NCBI GenBank assembly: GCA_964605095.1
Contig: CAZSBS010000285.1
Span: 1 to 5,838 of the forward strand
Length of the DNA stretch: 5,838 nucleotides
Source: JAUWQU01 sp964605095
GTDB taxonomy: Bacteria > Planctomycetota > Phycisphaerae > SM23-33
Direction of reading: 5' to 3'
The notes under the pieces: generated by a model
Database searches by the model: none
Told to the model about the DNA's origin: nothing
The model's input: the letters and a program-made list of their open reading frames with translations, nothing else
In this document: positions 1-5,838 of the stretch, in pieces
How the letters are laid out: each line of letters begins with the position of its first letter
Numbering within the stretch: the first letter of the stretch is position 1
Position numbers and translations under genes: made by a program

Positions 1-1556
1 GCGGGTGGTGGTACTACCTGCTCTACGGCGTGGAACGCGTGGGCCTGGCCAGCGGATACAAGTACTTCGGCAAGGCTGACTGGTACAAACTCGGCGCCGA
101 GCGGCTGCTGCGGATGCAAGGCGCCAACGGGGCCTGGCAGGGCGGCGTCGGGCCGGTGGTCGACACGGCCTACGCCCTGCTGTTTCTGATCCGTGGGCGC
201 CACGGGATCCTGTTCAACAAGCTTGAGTACGACGGCGACTGGAATGACCGCCCGCGCGACATGGCGAAGTTGACGCAGTGGATCGGCAGGGAATTCGAGG
301 AAAGCACGATCAACTGGCAGATCGTCAACCTCAAGGTGAGGCCGGAGGAGTGGCTGGATGCGCCGATCCTCTACATCTCCGGCTCGACGGAACCGAAGTT
401 CACCGACGAGCAGATCGCCGCCATCCGCCGCTACGTCAACATGGGCGGGACGATCCTGAGCTGCGCCGAGTGTGACGGCAAGGGCTTCAAGGAAGGCATC
501 CGGGCCGTCTACGCCAAGATGTTCCCCAAGTACAAACTTGAGCTGGTGCCGAAGGATCACAAGTTCTTCTCGATCAACTTTAAGCTCGACAACAGGACCG
601 GCACCTTGCGGGGCCTCGATATGATCCACAACGGCGTGCGACCGCTGGTCGTACACACCGACCAGGACATGCCCAGAAGCTGGCAGCTCATGCTCGGAAA
701 GAGCGACAAACCGTCATTCGAGGGCCCAGCCAACATCGCCCTGTACCTTACCGACGGGGCCGTGGCTGAGAAGTCCCTGGCCGCTCGCGGCGCCACGACC
801 TGGCCGGAAAAGCCCGGCGGCGCGATGACCAGGCAGGTCAAGGTGGCCCGGCTGATCTACAACACCGCCGAGGGCAAGGAAGGCAACTGCGACCCCGAGC
901 CGCTGGCGTGGGAGCGGTTCTCTCGCATCATGGGCCAGAAGTACAAGGTCGATATCGACGTCAGTGAACTGATGCCGATTGCCAAGCTCGCCGAGAGCCG
1001 CGCCGACCTGGCCGTGCTGTGCGGCACCGACCGCATCAACGCCAACGATCAGGAAATCAAGGCCCTTCAGGCATTTGTCAACGGCGGCGGGCTGCTGTAC
1101 ATGGAAGCCGTGGGAGGCGCCTGGGCCGGCCACAACGCGGCAGCCTTCGCCGAATCCGGCGAGGCCCTGGCAAGCCAGGTCGCCGCCGGGCTGCCCGCCG
1201 CCGTCGCCACAACCAAGCGCCTGCGCCGGCTGACCATCGATTCGCCCATGTTCACCCAGAAGGGCTTCGTGATCGACGACGTCCGGTTCCGCAGGTTCTC
1301 CCAGCAGATATTAGCCGCGTCTGATCATCGCCCCCTGCTGCGGGCGGTCCTTAACGCCAAGAACATGCCCGTCATTCTATTCAGCAACGAGGACATTTCC
1401 GGCGGGCTCGTGGGATTTGCCTGCGACGAGGTTCACGGCTACGCGCCGCAGTCCGCCTTCGACCTGATGAGAAACATCGTGATGACCAAGGCGCACGCCC
1501 CGGTGGCGACCCAGCCGGCAACCCAGCCGGCCAGCGCCCCGGGCGCCCCAAAATAG
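1..1556 (+). CDS. Squalene-cyclase-like repeat / tandem DUF4159 protein, 5'-partial
   Basis: The gene runs in from the left edge. The frame is open from nt 3 (visible residues begin GWWYYLLYGVERVG), so the GTG at nt 30 is internal; 517 residues are visible before the TAG. Nt 99-197 encode a prenyltransferase/squalene-oxidase-type repeat (GANGAWQGGVGPVVDTAYAL). Nt 210-758 encode a DUF4159-like domain: LEYDGDWN start, strand DAPILYISG, helix DEQIAAIRRYV, then NMGG. Nt 834-1460 look like a second, diverged copy (LAVLCGT, DQEIKALQAFVNGGG). The tail is APVATQPATQPASAPG. The biochemical function is unknown. From memory, such proteins are common in planctomycetes, often near MoxR/DUF58/VWA genes, but that neighbourhood lies outside the window. 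Domain calls are by eye: the first DUF4159 copy is fairly sure, the second less so. The protein's N-terminus and any signal peptide are not visible. Confidence 0.85.
   Translation, partial: GWWYYLLYGVERVGLASGYKYFGKADWYKLGAERLLRMQGANGAWQGGVGPVVDTAYALLFLIRGRHGILFNKLEYDGDWNDRPRDMAKLTQWIGREFEESTINWQIVNLKVRPEEWLDAPILYISGSTEPKFTDEQIAAIRRYVNMGGTILSCAECDGKGFKEGIRAVYAKMFPKYKLELVPKDHKFFSINFKLDNRTGTLRGLDMIHNGVRPLVVHTDQDMPRSWQLMLGKSDKPSFEGPANIALYLTDGAVAEKSLAARGATTWPEKPGGAMTRQVKVARLIYNTAEGKEGNCDPEPLAWERFSRIMGQKYKVDIDVSELMPIAKLAESRADLAVLCGTDRINANDQEIKALQAFVNGGGLLYMEAVGGAWAGHNAAAFAESGEALASQVAAGLPAAVATTKRLRRLTIDSPMFTQKGFVIDDVRFRRFSQQILAASDHRPLLRAVLNAKNMPVILFSNEDISGGLVGFACDEVHGYAPQSAFDLMRNIVMTKAHAPVATQPATQPASAPGAPK
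1509..1531 (+). repeat. Two-copy 12-bp tandem repeat coding ATQP-ATQP
   Basis: ACCCAGCCGGC occurs at 1509-1519 and again at 1521-1531, a 12-bp period that encodes two ATQP units in the C-terminal tail of the DUF4159 protein. Such Thr/Gln/Pro/Ala tails are frequent at the ends of planctomycete proteins. It is probably a disordered, slippage-prone tail with no catalytic role. Confidence 0.6.
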
Positions 1557-1675
1557 CCGGCCGGCCGGGGAAAGAGAACATCGCAAGCAGTAACCGGGAA
1601 AGCCCGACGGATAAGTCGCGCCCGTCAGGCCGCGGTGAGTCCTCGGGTAGTCGGCAGCCGGTGGATATCGTATGA

Positions 1676-1694
1676 GCCCGCCCTTGCGGCGGGC
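1676..1694. terminator. GC-rich hairpin between convergent genes, possible bidirectional terminator
   Basis: GCCCGCC (1676-1682) and GGCGGGC (1688-1694) form a perfect 7-bp stem with a 5-nt loop. The hairpin lies between the stop of the DUF4159 gene and the stop of the GGDEF/HD-GYP gene, which converge, so one structure could end both transcripts. Neither strand has a T-run after the stem, so it is not a canonical Rho-independent terminator. The rest of the 169-nt gap (1557-1725) shows only a CCGGCCGGCCGG self-complementary stretch at 1557-1568 and no gene. Confidence 0.4.
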
Positions 1695-1725
1695 GGCACT
1701 TGAATTATCGGAGGAGCCTCTGTAG

Positions 1726-4065
1726 CTATTGTCCGCCGCTTTCTTTTTCCTCACCGGCCTTGCTCGCCGCGGCGGCCTCGGGCTGTTCGGATTCCCGCCA
1801 CGTCGCTCTCAGCCAGTGGGTCGGGCTCGTGCTCTGCCCGTCGGAGGCGATGCCCGGCACGTGCATCAGTTCCTCGCCCAGCCTGTCCACGGCGCTCATG
1901 AAGGCGCTGATGACCGTTGGGTCGAACTGCGTGCCGCTGCCCCGAGTGATTTCCCCGATGGCCTCGGCGACGGTCTTGGCGGTGCGGTAAGTCCGCGGGC
2001 TGGTCATGGCGTCGAACGCGTCGGCCACCGAAATAATGCGGGCCGTCAGCGGAATCGCCGCGCCGGAGATGCCCTCGGGGTAGCCTTTGCCGTCGAACCG
2101 CTCGTGGTGGTAGCGGACGGCCGGGATCTCCTGCTCGAGGAACTCCATGCGTTCCATGATTCTCACGCTCAGCAGCGGGTGGCGCCGCATGATTCGCATC
2201 TGCTCCTCGTTGAGCGCTCCGGGGCAAAGAAGGATCGAGTCCGGCATGGCCACCATTCCCAGGTCGTGCATCATCGCGGCGATTTCGATCCGCTTTATCA
2301 CGCGCTCGGGCAGTTCCATTTCCTCGCCTATAACCGAGGCGTAGTGTTGCACCTTCCTCGTGTGGTCGGCCATGTGGGGGTCGCGTTGCTCGAGGATCGC
2401 CATCACCTGGTCGAACGCCAGCAGGAACAGGTCCTTGAACTGGCTGTCGAGCCCGGCGAGCTTCTTGCTGAGCAGGTTGATCTTGCTGTCCTCGGTGGGC
2501 TGTCGCCTGTCCAGCGCGTCCTCGTGGAGGTTGTGGGCCTGGACCACACAGTTCCGCCCGTTCTGCTTGGCGGCGTAGAGCGCGCGGTCGGCCAGGCCAA
2601 GCATGGAACTGGGGCTGTTTATCTCGCCGGAGTTGAGGTCCGCGATGCCCACGGACGTGGTCACGTGGAACTCGGTCCCTGCGACCTTGATTGGCAGCTT
2701 GTCGACGGCCTCTCGTATGCGTTCGGCGACAGCCTCGGCGTCGACGGCGGCCGTCTCTGGCAGCAACACCGCGAACTCGTCGCCGCCGAACCGGGCCGGA
2801 AGGTCGGCCTTGCGGCAGGCCTCCTCGATGGCGCCGGAGACGAGCTTGAGAACGTCGTCGCCCGCCTGGTGCCCGCCGGAATCGTTGACCGCCTTGAAGA
2901 AGTCCACATCCATCACCAGCAGCGACATCGGGCGGTTATAGCGCCTGGCCTGGTGGTAGAAGCACTCAAGGACCTCTTCGAAATGCCTGCGGTTTGCCAG
3001 GCTCGTCAACTGGTCCGTCTTGGAAATGTGCGCCAGCTTCTCAAAGGCGTCCTCCAGCCGGCGGGCGAGCATGAGCGGCTCGCCGTGGAGGTTCCTGGCC
3101 AGGCTCTGCACCGATCCCTCCCCGGCATCGAGCTTCTGCAACCGCTCGAGCAACCGGACCACCGGGCCCGTTACCAGCATGTGAGAGCCGAGGATCACCA
3201 GAAGTGCCAGTCCGACCGACAATGAAAGTATGATCAGGATCATTCTCCGGCTGGTGACGGTCTGACGCTGGATGTGAGTAACCGGCACCGTCGCAAGGAA
3301 GTACCCGATGGACCGCCCCGAGACGTCCCTGGCCGCCCACGCCACAGCCATCTGCTCCTGGCTGGTAAGCCAAGCCGACAACTCCGCGGAGTTGTTGTCC
3401 AGCACCCCGGCCGGCAACTTGCTGCCGGAAACCAGCACGACCTTGCAGTCGGACAGTTTGCTGAACTTCTCCATTCGCATGGCGTCCAGATGGCGAGCAA
3501 GCATCAGGTAGCCGGTGCAGTTGGCGTCCTGCTCCAGCGACGGGATGGGGCATTGTGCGAACACGGCCGGGCCGTCGGGAAGCTGTAGCAACCCCTCGGC
3601 GGCGCCTTTTGCGGCAATGTCCACCGATTCCGGCGGGCCGCTCGCGCCGGGCCTGTCTGGCTGGGTGTCGCTCCGGTCCTGCTTCAATATCGGCCACGAC
3701 GCCACCACGCGCCCAGATCGATCCGTCAGCCAGGCATGGCTGATGTCGACGCGGTCCAGCACGCCGCGCATGAACTCGTCAAGCCTGCCGGACGGGGCGC
3801 CGGCGGGGTTTGAATTGCTGAAGGACCGTACGATGTCCAAGTCCTCGGCGAGGCTGGCGGCGCAGCGGCGCAGCTCCTCTTGCTCCCCCTGTAGCGCCGT
3901 CTGCGTCGCATGCCGCGTCTTGACGGCCTGCTCCTGGAGGGCGGCGCCTTGCTGAGCGTCGATGTGCGGACGCAGGAAGAAGGTGTCCAGCAGGAAGATC
4001 CCGCAGGCGGCCAGCACGGCCAGGATTAACAGAACGCCGGGACTAGTCAACTTGAATCGTACCAT
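1726..4065 (-). CDS. Membrane sensor with GGDEF and HD-GYP domains (c-di-GMP synthesis and hydrolysis)
   Basis: A 779-residue inner-membrane enzyme predicted to make c-di-GMP from GTP and also hydrolyse it. Residue order: TM1 about 10-30; periplasmic sensor about 31-274, family not recognised; TM2 about 275-298; HAMP-like linker from 301; GGDEF about 350-510; HD-GYP about 545-730; a low-complexity Ala/Glu-rich tail. GGDEF features: DVDFFKAVND with D386 and D388, GGDEF at 427-431, and an RKAD inhibitory site at 418-421. HD-GYP features: H568, H600-D601, H629, H653-H654, DGKGYP at 658-663, and D682, so the usual metal ligands are present. I chose ATG 4065 because AGGA sits 9 nt upstream and TM1 follows directly. 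A TTG at 4134 would add 23 residues but has no Shine-Dalgarno sequence. The gene lies 110 nt downstream of the response regulator on the same strand. Which activity dominates cannot be read from sequence. Confidence 0.93.
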   Translation of the reverse strand: MVRFKLTSPGVLLILAVLAACGIFLLDTFFLRPHIDAQQGAALQEQAVKTRHATQTALQGEQEELRRCAASLAEDLDIVRSFSNSNPAGAPSGRLDEFMRGVLDRVDISHAWLTDRSGRVVASWPILKQDRSDTQPDRPGASGPPESVDIAAKGAAEGLLQLPDGPAVFAQCPIPSLEQDANCTGYLMLARHLDAMRMEKFSKLSDCKVVLVSGSKLPAGVLDNNSAELSAWLTSQEQMAVAWAARDVSGRSIGYFLATVPVTHIQRQTVTSRRMILIILSLSVGLALLVILGSHMLVTGPVVRLLERLQKLDAGEGSVQSLARNLHGEPLMLARRLEDAFEKLAHISKTDQLTSLANRRHFEEVLECFYHQARRYNRPMSLLVMDVDFFKAVNDSGGHQAGDDVLKLVSGAIEEACRKADLPARFGGDEFAVLLPETAAVDAEAVAERIREAVDKLPIKVAGTEFHVTTSVGIADLNSGEINSPSSMLGLADRALYAAKQNGRNCVVQAHNLHEDALDRRQPTEDSKINLLSKKLAGLDSQFKDLFLLAFDQVMAILEQRDPHMADHTRKVQHYASVIGEEMELPERVIKRIEIAAMMHDLGMVAMPDSILLCPGALNEEQMRIMRRHPLLSVRIMERMEFLEQEIPAVRYHHERFDGKGYPEGISGAAIPLTARIISVADAFDAMTSPRTYRTAKTVAEAIGEITRGSGTQFDPTVISAFMSAVDRLGEELMHVPGIASDGQSTSPTHWLRATWRESEQPEAAAASKAGEEKESGGQ

Positions 4066-4175
4066 GTCACCGTTTCCTAACCAATTCAACCACACCCGGA
4101 GCGGGCGCGTGGACAATGGCCGCGACCACGTCAATCAGGAGGTCTATCGGCAAATCAGGGAAGGGGCTTTCGTAG
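4066..4175 (-). promoter_or_regulatory. 110-nt leader between the response regulator and GGDEF/HD-GYP genes, possible SD-masking fold
   Basis: Read on the minus strand, UCCUGAUUGA (4140 to 4131) can pair without a gap to UUGGUUAGGA (4084 to 4075). That is ten consecutive pairs, four of them G-U, and it covers the AGGA ribosome binding site. Inside the loop, CGTGG (4130-4126) can pair with CCACG (4112-4108). I see no conserved c-di-GMP riboswitch core. Whether this fold is real or regulates translation is inference; the wobble-rich helix may be chance. Confidence 0.25.
4075..4078 (-). promoter_or_regulatory. Ribosome binding site AGGA deciding the GGDEF/HD-GYP start
   Basis: On the minus strand AGGA precedes ATG 4065 by 9 nt. 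The alternative TTG at 4134 is preceded by CCTCCTGA, which resembles an anti-Shine-Dalgarno sequence and could not act as a ribosome binding site. This favours the ATG start. Confidence 0.65.
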
Positions 4176-4829
4176 TTACCGAAGCGAGATGACGCCTTTT
4201 CGCAAGGCGTACTTGACCAGGGTGGTCTGGTCGTGGATGTCGAGTTTGCGCATCAGGCGCGCGCGGTGGGTGTCGACCGTCTTGACGGAGATTCCAAGGG
4301 CGTCGGCGACTTCGTGGTTGGTCTTGCTCTCGGCGATAAGCTGGAGGACCTGCCGCTCCCGCGTGGTCAACTGCTCGTAGGGGTCTTCACCGCCCCGGCC
4401 GAGGCGCTGAAGAACGCCCCTGGAAAGGCCCGGCGCCAGGTACAACTCGCCTCGGGAGACGGTGCGAAGAGCCTCGATGAACTGGCTGTTGTCGGCCTCC
4501 TTGGTCAGGTAGCCCAAGGCGCCGTTTTCCATCGCCCTGACGACAAACTCCTCGTCGTCGTGCATGCTCAAGATCAGAATCGCCAGGTTCCGCATCCGCC
4601 GCGTCAGGTCCCGACAGATGTCCAGACCGTTGAGCCCGGGCATGGTGATGTCCAGCACCAGCACATCCGGCTTGGTGGCCTGGACTTGCTCAGCCACGCG
4701 CAGCCCGTCCCCGCACTGGCCGACAACCTTGAACTCCGGCTGCCTGCCGATCATCTCCGCCAGGGCCTGTCGCACCACCGTATGGTCATCCGTCAGAAAG
4801 ACTCCGATAGTTCGGCTGGGTTCGATCAT
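4176..4829 (-). CDS. NarL/FixJ-family response regulator (REC + LuxR-type HTH)
   Basis: A 217-residue cytoplasmic two-component transcription regulator, the normal length for this family. The REC domain spans about residues 7-125: acidic pair D14-D15, phosphoacceptor D60 (VLDITMPGLNG), S88 (ILSMHDDEEFV) and K110 (GYLTKEAD). All the positions needed for phosphorylation are present. After a linker, the LuxR-type helix-turn-helix spans about 154-214 (LTTRERQVLQLIAESKTNHEVA, with the recognition region around SVKTVDTHRARLMRKL). I chose ATG 4829 because AGGA lies 7 nt upstream. A TTG ten codons earlier (4859) is possible but adds a non-conserved extension. No histidine kinase is in the window, so its partner is unknown. 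Same-strand spacing suggests co-transcription with the downstream GGDEF/HD-GYP gene; direct control of that gene is inference. The particular regulon, and hence a gene symbol, cannot be assigned. Confidence 0.95.
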   Translation of the reverse strand: MIEPSRTIGVFLTDDHTVVRQALAEMIGRQPEFKVVGQCGDGLRVAEQVQATKPDVLVLDITMPGLNGLDICRDLTRRMRNLAILILSMHDDEEFVVRAMENGALGYLTKEADNSQFIEALRTVSRGELYLAPGLSRGVLQRLGRGGEDPYEQLTTRERQVLQLIAESKTNHEVADALGISVKTVDTHRARLMRKLDIHDQTTLVKYALRKGVISLR

Positions 4830-4836
4830 TTTACTG

Positions 4837-4840
4837 TCCT
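4837..4840 (-). promoter_or_regulatory. Ribosome binding site AGGA of the response regulator
   Basis: AGGA on the minus strand lies 7 nt before ATG 4829, which is near-ideal spacing. It supports that start over the TTG at 4859. Confidence 0.65.
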
Positions 4841-4946
4841 GGTGCGGCCCCGGATTCAAACAAGACTTACGTCCATGACTCTGATTCTACGCCTGATATT
4901 CTTAATAGTCTTACAGCACGGATTCTCACAAACCCCGTGGCGCAAC

Positions 4947-4976
4947 TTAATACTTCCTTAGTATTTTATCTGCCAA
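4947..4976 (-). promoter_or_regulatory. Candidate sigma70-type promoter of the response regulator
   Basis: On the minus strand TTGGCA (4976-4971, 5/6 to the -35 consensus) is followed after 18 nt by TATTAA (4952-4947, 4/6 to the -10 consensus), about 118 nt ahead of ATG 4829. It sits in the most AT-rich part of an otherwise GC-rich window. The spacer contains the dyad AATACT (4949-4954) / AGTATT (4960-4965), which partly overlaps the -10 and could be an operator. Assigned by eye only; planctomycete promoter consensus is poorly known to me. Confidence 0.3.
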
Positions 4977-5057
4977 AATCCGCAACCACAATCGCTAACT
5001 CCTTAGAATGTCATTAAAATGCGGAAAATGTGGACACCAAACAACCTGGACACTACT

Positions 5058-5072
5058 TGCCTCCAGCAGGCA
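5058..5072. repeat. Small palindrome upstream of the HAD gene
   Basis: TGCCT (5058-5062) and AGGCA (5068-5072) form a perfect 5-bp inverted repeat with a 5-nt centre, 22 nt before the HAD start codon. Its arms match part of the palindrome downstream of the same gene. It may be a regulatory dyad, a hairpin in the 5' leader, or chance. Confidence 0.3.
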
Positions 5073-5094
5073 GACCGGTTAGAACACCCTGGAA

Positions 5095-5769
5095 ATGGAT
5101 GCCGTGATATTTGATTTTGACGGCGTTGTCGTGGACTCCGAACCGGTCCACTTCGCCGGCTTCCGTGACGTGCTGGCAACTCTAGGCTTGGGCCTGACGA
5201 TCGAGGACTACTACGACAAGTACCTCGGCTACGACGACCACGACGGCCTGCTTATAGCCGCCCGCGACCGCGGCGCGGAACTGTCCGAGCGGCAGATCGC
5301 CGACCTTACCGCCACCAAGACCGCCCTGGTGCAGCGGGCGTTCCGCGAGTCGATCCAGCCCCTGCCGGGCTCGGTGGCGCTCATCCGCGCTATCGCCGCC
5401 GAGGGCGTGCCAATGGCGATCTGCTCCGGAGCCCTTCGCGACGAGATAATCCTCGCCAGCCGAACCATCGGCGTGCTGGACTGCTTCCAGGCCATCGTAG
5501 CCGCCGAGGATGTAAAACGCGGCAAACCGGACCCCGAAGGCTACCTCGTCGCCCGCGAACTGCTTGCCGGCGCAGCCGGCAAGGAACTCCGCCCGCGGCG
5601 CTGTATCGTCGTGGAAGATTCCCCCGCCGGCATCGACGCCGCCAAGGCCGCCGGAATGAAAGTCCTCGCCGTCGCCACGAGCTACAGCCCCAACCACCTG
5701 GCCAAAGCCGACCGCGTCGTCGCATCCCTCGCCGACATAACCTTCGCCCAACTGCAAGAGCTTCTCTAA
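5095..5769 (+). CDS. HAD-superfamily hydrolase, subfamily IA, beta-phosphoglucomutase-like
   Basis: A 224-residue soluble enzyme predicted to act on a phosphorylated small molecule through an Asp-phosphate intermediate. Motif I is DFDGVVVDSEP with nucleophile D7 and acid/base D9. The helical cap spans about residues 15-90. Motif II is S111 in ICSGALRDE, motif III is K144 in KRGKPDPEGY, and motif IV is E174-D175 in VVEDSPAGIDAAKAAGM. Length and motif order fit the group holding beta-phosphoglucomutases and phosphoglycolate-type phosphatases. Substrate and phosphatase-versus-mutase activity cannot be decided from sequence. The ATG is firm: an in-frame TAG at 5080-5082 leaves no earlier ATG or GTG, and the product begins just before the motif-I strand. 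There is no well-spaced Shine-Dalgarno sequence; GGAA abuts the ATG, so initiation may be weak or leaderless. It is divergent from the regulator, with no evident pathway link. Confidence 0.93.
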   Translation: MDAVIFDFDGVVVDSEPVHFAGFRDVLATLGLGLTIEDYYDKYLGYDDHDGLLIAARDRGAELSERQIADLTATKTALVQRAFRESIQPLPGSVALIRAIAAEGVPMAICSGALRDEIILASRTIGVLDCFQAIVAAEDVKRGKPDPEGYLVARELLAGAAGKELRPRRCIVVEDSPAGIDAAKAAGMKVLAVATSYSPNHLAKADRVVASLADITFAQLQELL

Positions 5770-5777
5770 GCCCTTGA

Positions 5778-5795
5778 ACCTGCCTGTCGGCAGGT
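5778..5795. repeat. Perfect 7-bp palindrome after the HAD gene (REP-like element or T-less terminator)
   Basis: ACCTGCC (5778-5784) and GGCAGGT (5789-5795) pair perfectly around a TGTC loop, starting 9 nt after the HAD stop codon. No T-tract follows, so an intrinsic terminator is doubtful. CCTGCC/GGCAGG palindromes resemble short dispersed intergenic elements, which is a suggestion from general pattern only. The remaining bases to the right edge (5796-5838) show no recognisable gene. Confidence 0.5.
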
Positions 5796-5838
5796 CACCC
5801 GCATCCCCGCCGAAAAACACGCTTGCTCCCAATCATCG

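Larger units (their letters stand above)
4830..5094. promoter_or_regulatory. Divergent intergenic region between response regulator and HAD gene
   Basis: This 265-nt stretch separates two divergent genes, so it should hold both promoters. It is distinctly AT-rich at about 4895-5035 compared with the genes. Besides the minus-strand promoter candidate, TAGAAT (5004-5009) and TAAAAT (5015-5020) are each 5/6 matches to a plus-strand -10 box, but neither has a convincing -35. TGGACAC is repeated at 5031-5037 and 5047-5053. A small palindrome TGCCT/AGGCA lies at 5058-5072. I see no small gene and no tRNA here. Confidence 0.45.

Noticed and set aside
30..32. GTG as start codon of the DUF4159 protein
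   Set aside because: The frame stays open to the window edge and the upstream residues GWWYYLLYG fit the cyclase-like repeat, so the gene begins outside the window.
714..1133. A 139-codon minus-strand frame inside the DUF4159 gene
   Set aside because: It overlaps a continuous, motif-bearing coding frame and has low-complexity composition typical of a shadow.
1599..1627. Short inverted matches (CGGG/CCCG, GACGG/CCGTC) in the convergent gap
   Set aside because: Stems of only 4-5 bp are expected by chance in GC-rich DNA; the 7-bp hairpin at 1676-1694 is the better candidate.
1729..3225. A 498-codon open frame on the plus strand, antisense to the GGDEF/HD-GYP gene
   Set aside because: It mirrors a gene with clear domains; its product is His/Val/Arg-rich with no recognisable motif, as expected for an antisense frame in high-GC DNA.
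4132..4134. TTG start giving an 802-residue GGDEF/HD-GYP protein
   Set aside because: There is no Shine-Dalgarno sequence before it; the ATG at 4065 has AGGA at 9 nt and places the first membrane segment at the N-terminus.
4066..4175. A c-di-GMP riboswitch ahead of the GGDEF/HD-GYP gene
   Set aside because: Looked for because of the gene function, but the conserved GEMM core and tetraloop-receptor elements are not recognisable.
4233..4961. A 242-codon plus-strand frame over the response regulator
   Set aside because: It is antisense to an intact REC-LuxR gene and shows no family signature.
4830..5094. A tRNA or small ORF in the divergent region
   Set aside because: There is no cloverleaf or T-loop sequence, and no open frame with a start and ribosome binding site.
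5182..5832. A 216-codon minus-strand frame over the HAD gene
   Set aside because: The product is Gly/Val/Ala-rich with no motif, while the opposite strand holds all four HAD motifs in order.

Overview
The window is high-GC bacterial DNA holding four protein genes. It looks like a planctomycete, probably Phycisphaerae or a relative. This rests on the first gene: a squalene-cyclase-like repeat joined to DUF4159 domains and ending in an ATQP-rich tail is an arrangement I associate with that phylum. The assignment is inference; no rRNA or other phylogenetic marker is present.

Layout: (1) nt 1-1556, plus strand, the 3' part of a gene for a cyclase-repeat/DUF4159 protein, open at the left edge. 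(2) nt 1557-1725, a convergent gap with one GC-rich hairpin. (3) nt 1726-4829, minus strand, a likely two-gene unit: a NarL/FixJ-type response regulator (4176-4829), then, after 110 nt, a membrane-anchored sensor enzyme with GGDEF and HD-GYP domains (1726-4065). (4) nt 4830-5094, a divergent, locally AT-rich intergenic region that must serve both flanking genes. (5) nt 5095-5769, plus strand, a HAD-family phosphatase/phosphomutase-like hydrolase, followed by a short hairpin and 69 nt without a recognisable gene.

The functional core is the regulator plus the cyclic-di-GMP enzyme. The regulator has all REC phosphorylation residues and a complete LuxR-type helix-turn-helix. The enzyme has an intact GGDEF motif, an RxxD inhibitory site, and a full set of HD-GYP metal-ligand positions, so the sequence predicts both synthesis and breakdown of c-di-GMP under control of a periplasmic input domain. 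No histidine kinase lies in the window. Co-transcription and a phosphorelay connection are inferences.

The HAD gene and the DUF4159 gene show no clear functional tie to this unit. I found no tRNA, rRNA, CRISPR array, insertion sequence or phage gene. The four genes belong to known families. The least explained signals are the leader upstream of the GGDEF/HD-GYP gene, the similar palindromes on both sides of the HAD gene, and the second, diverged DUF4159 half.
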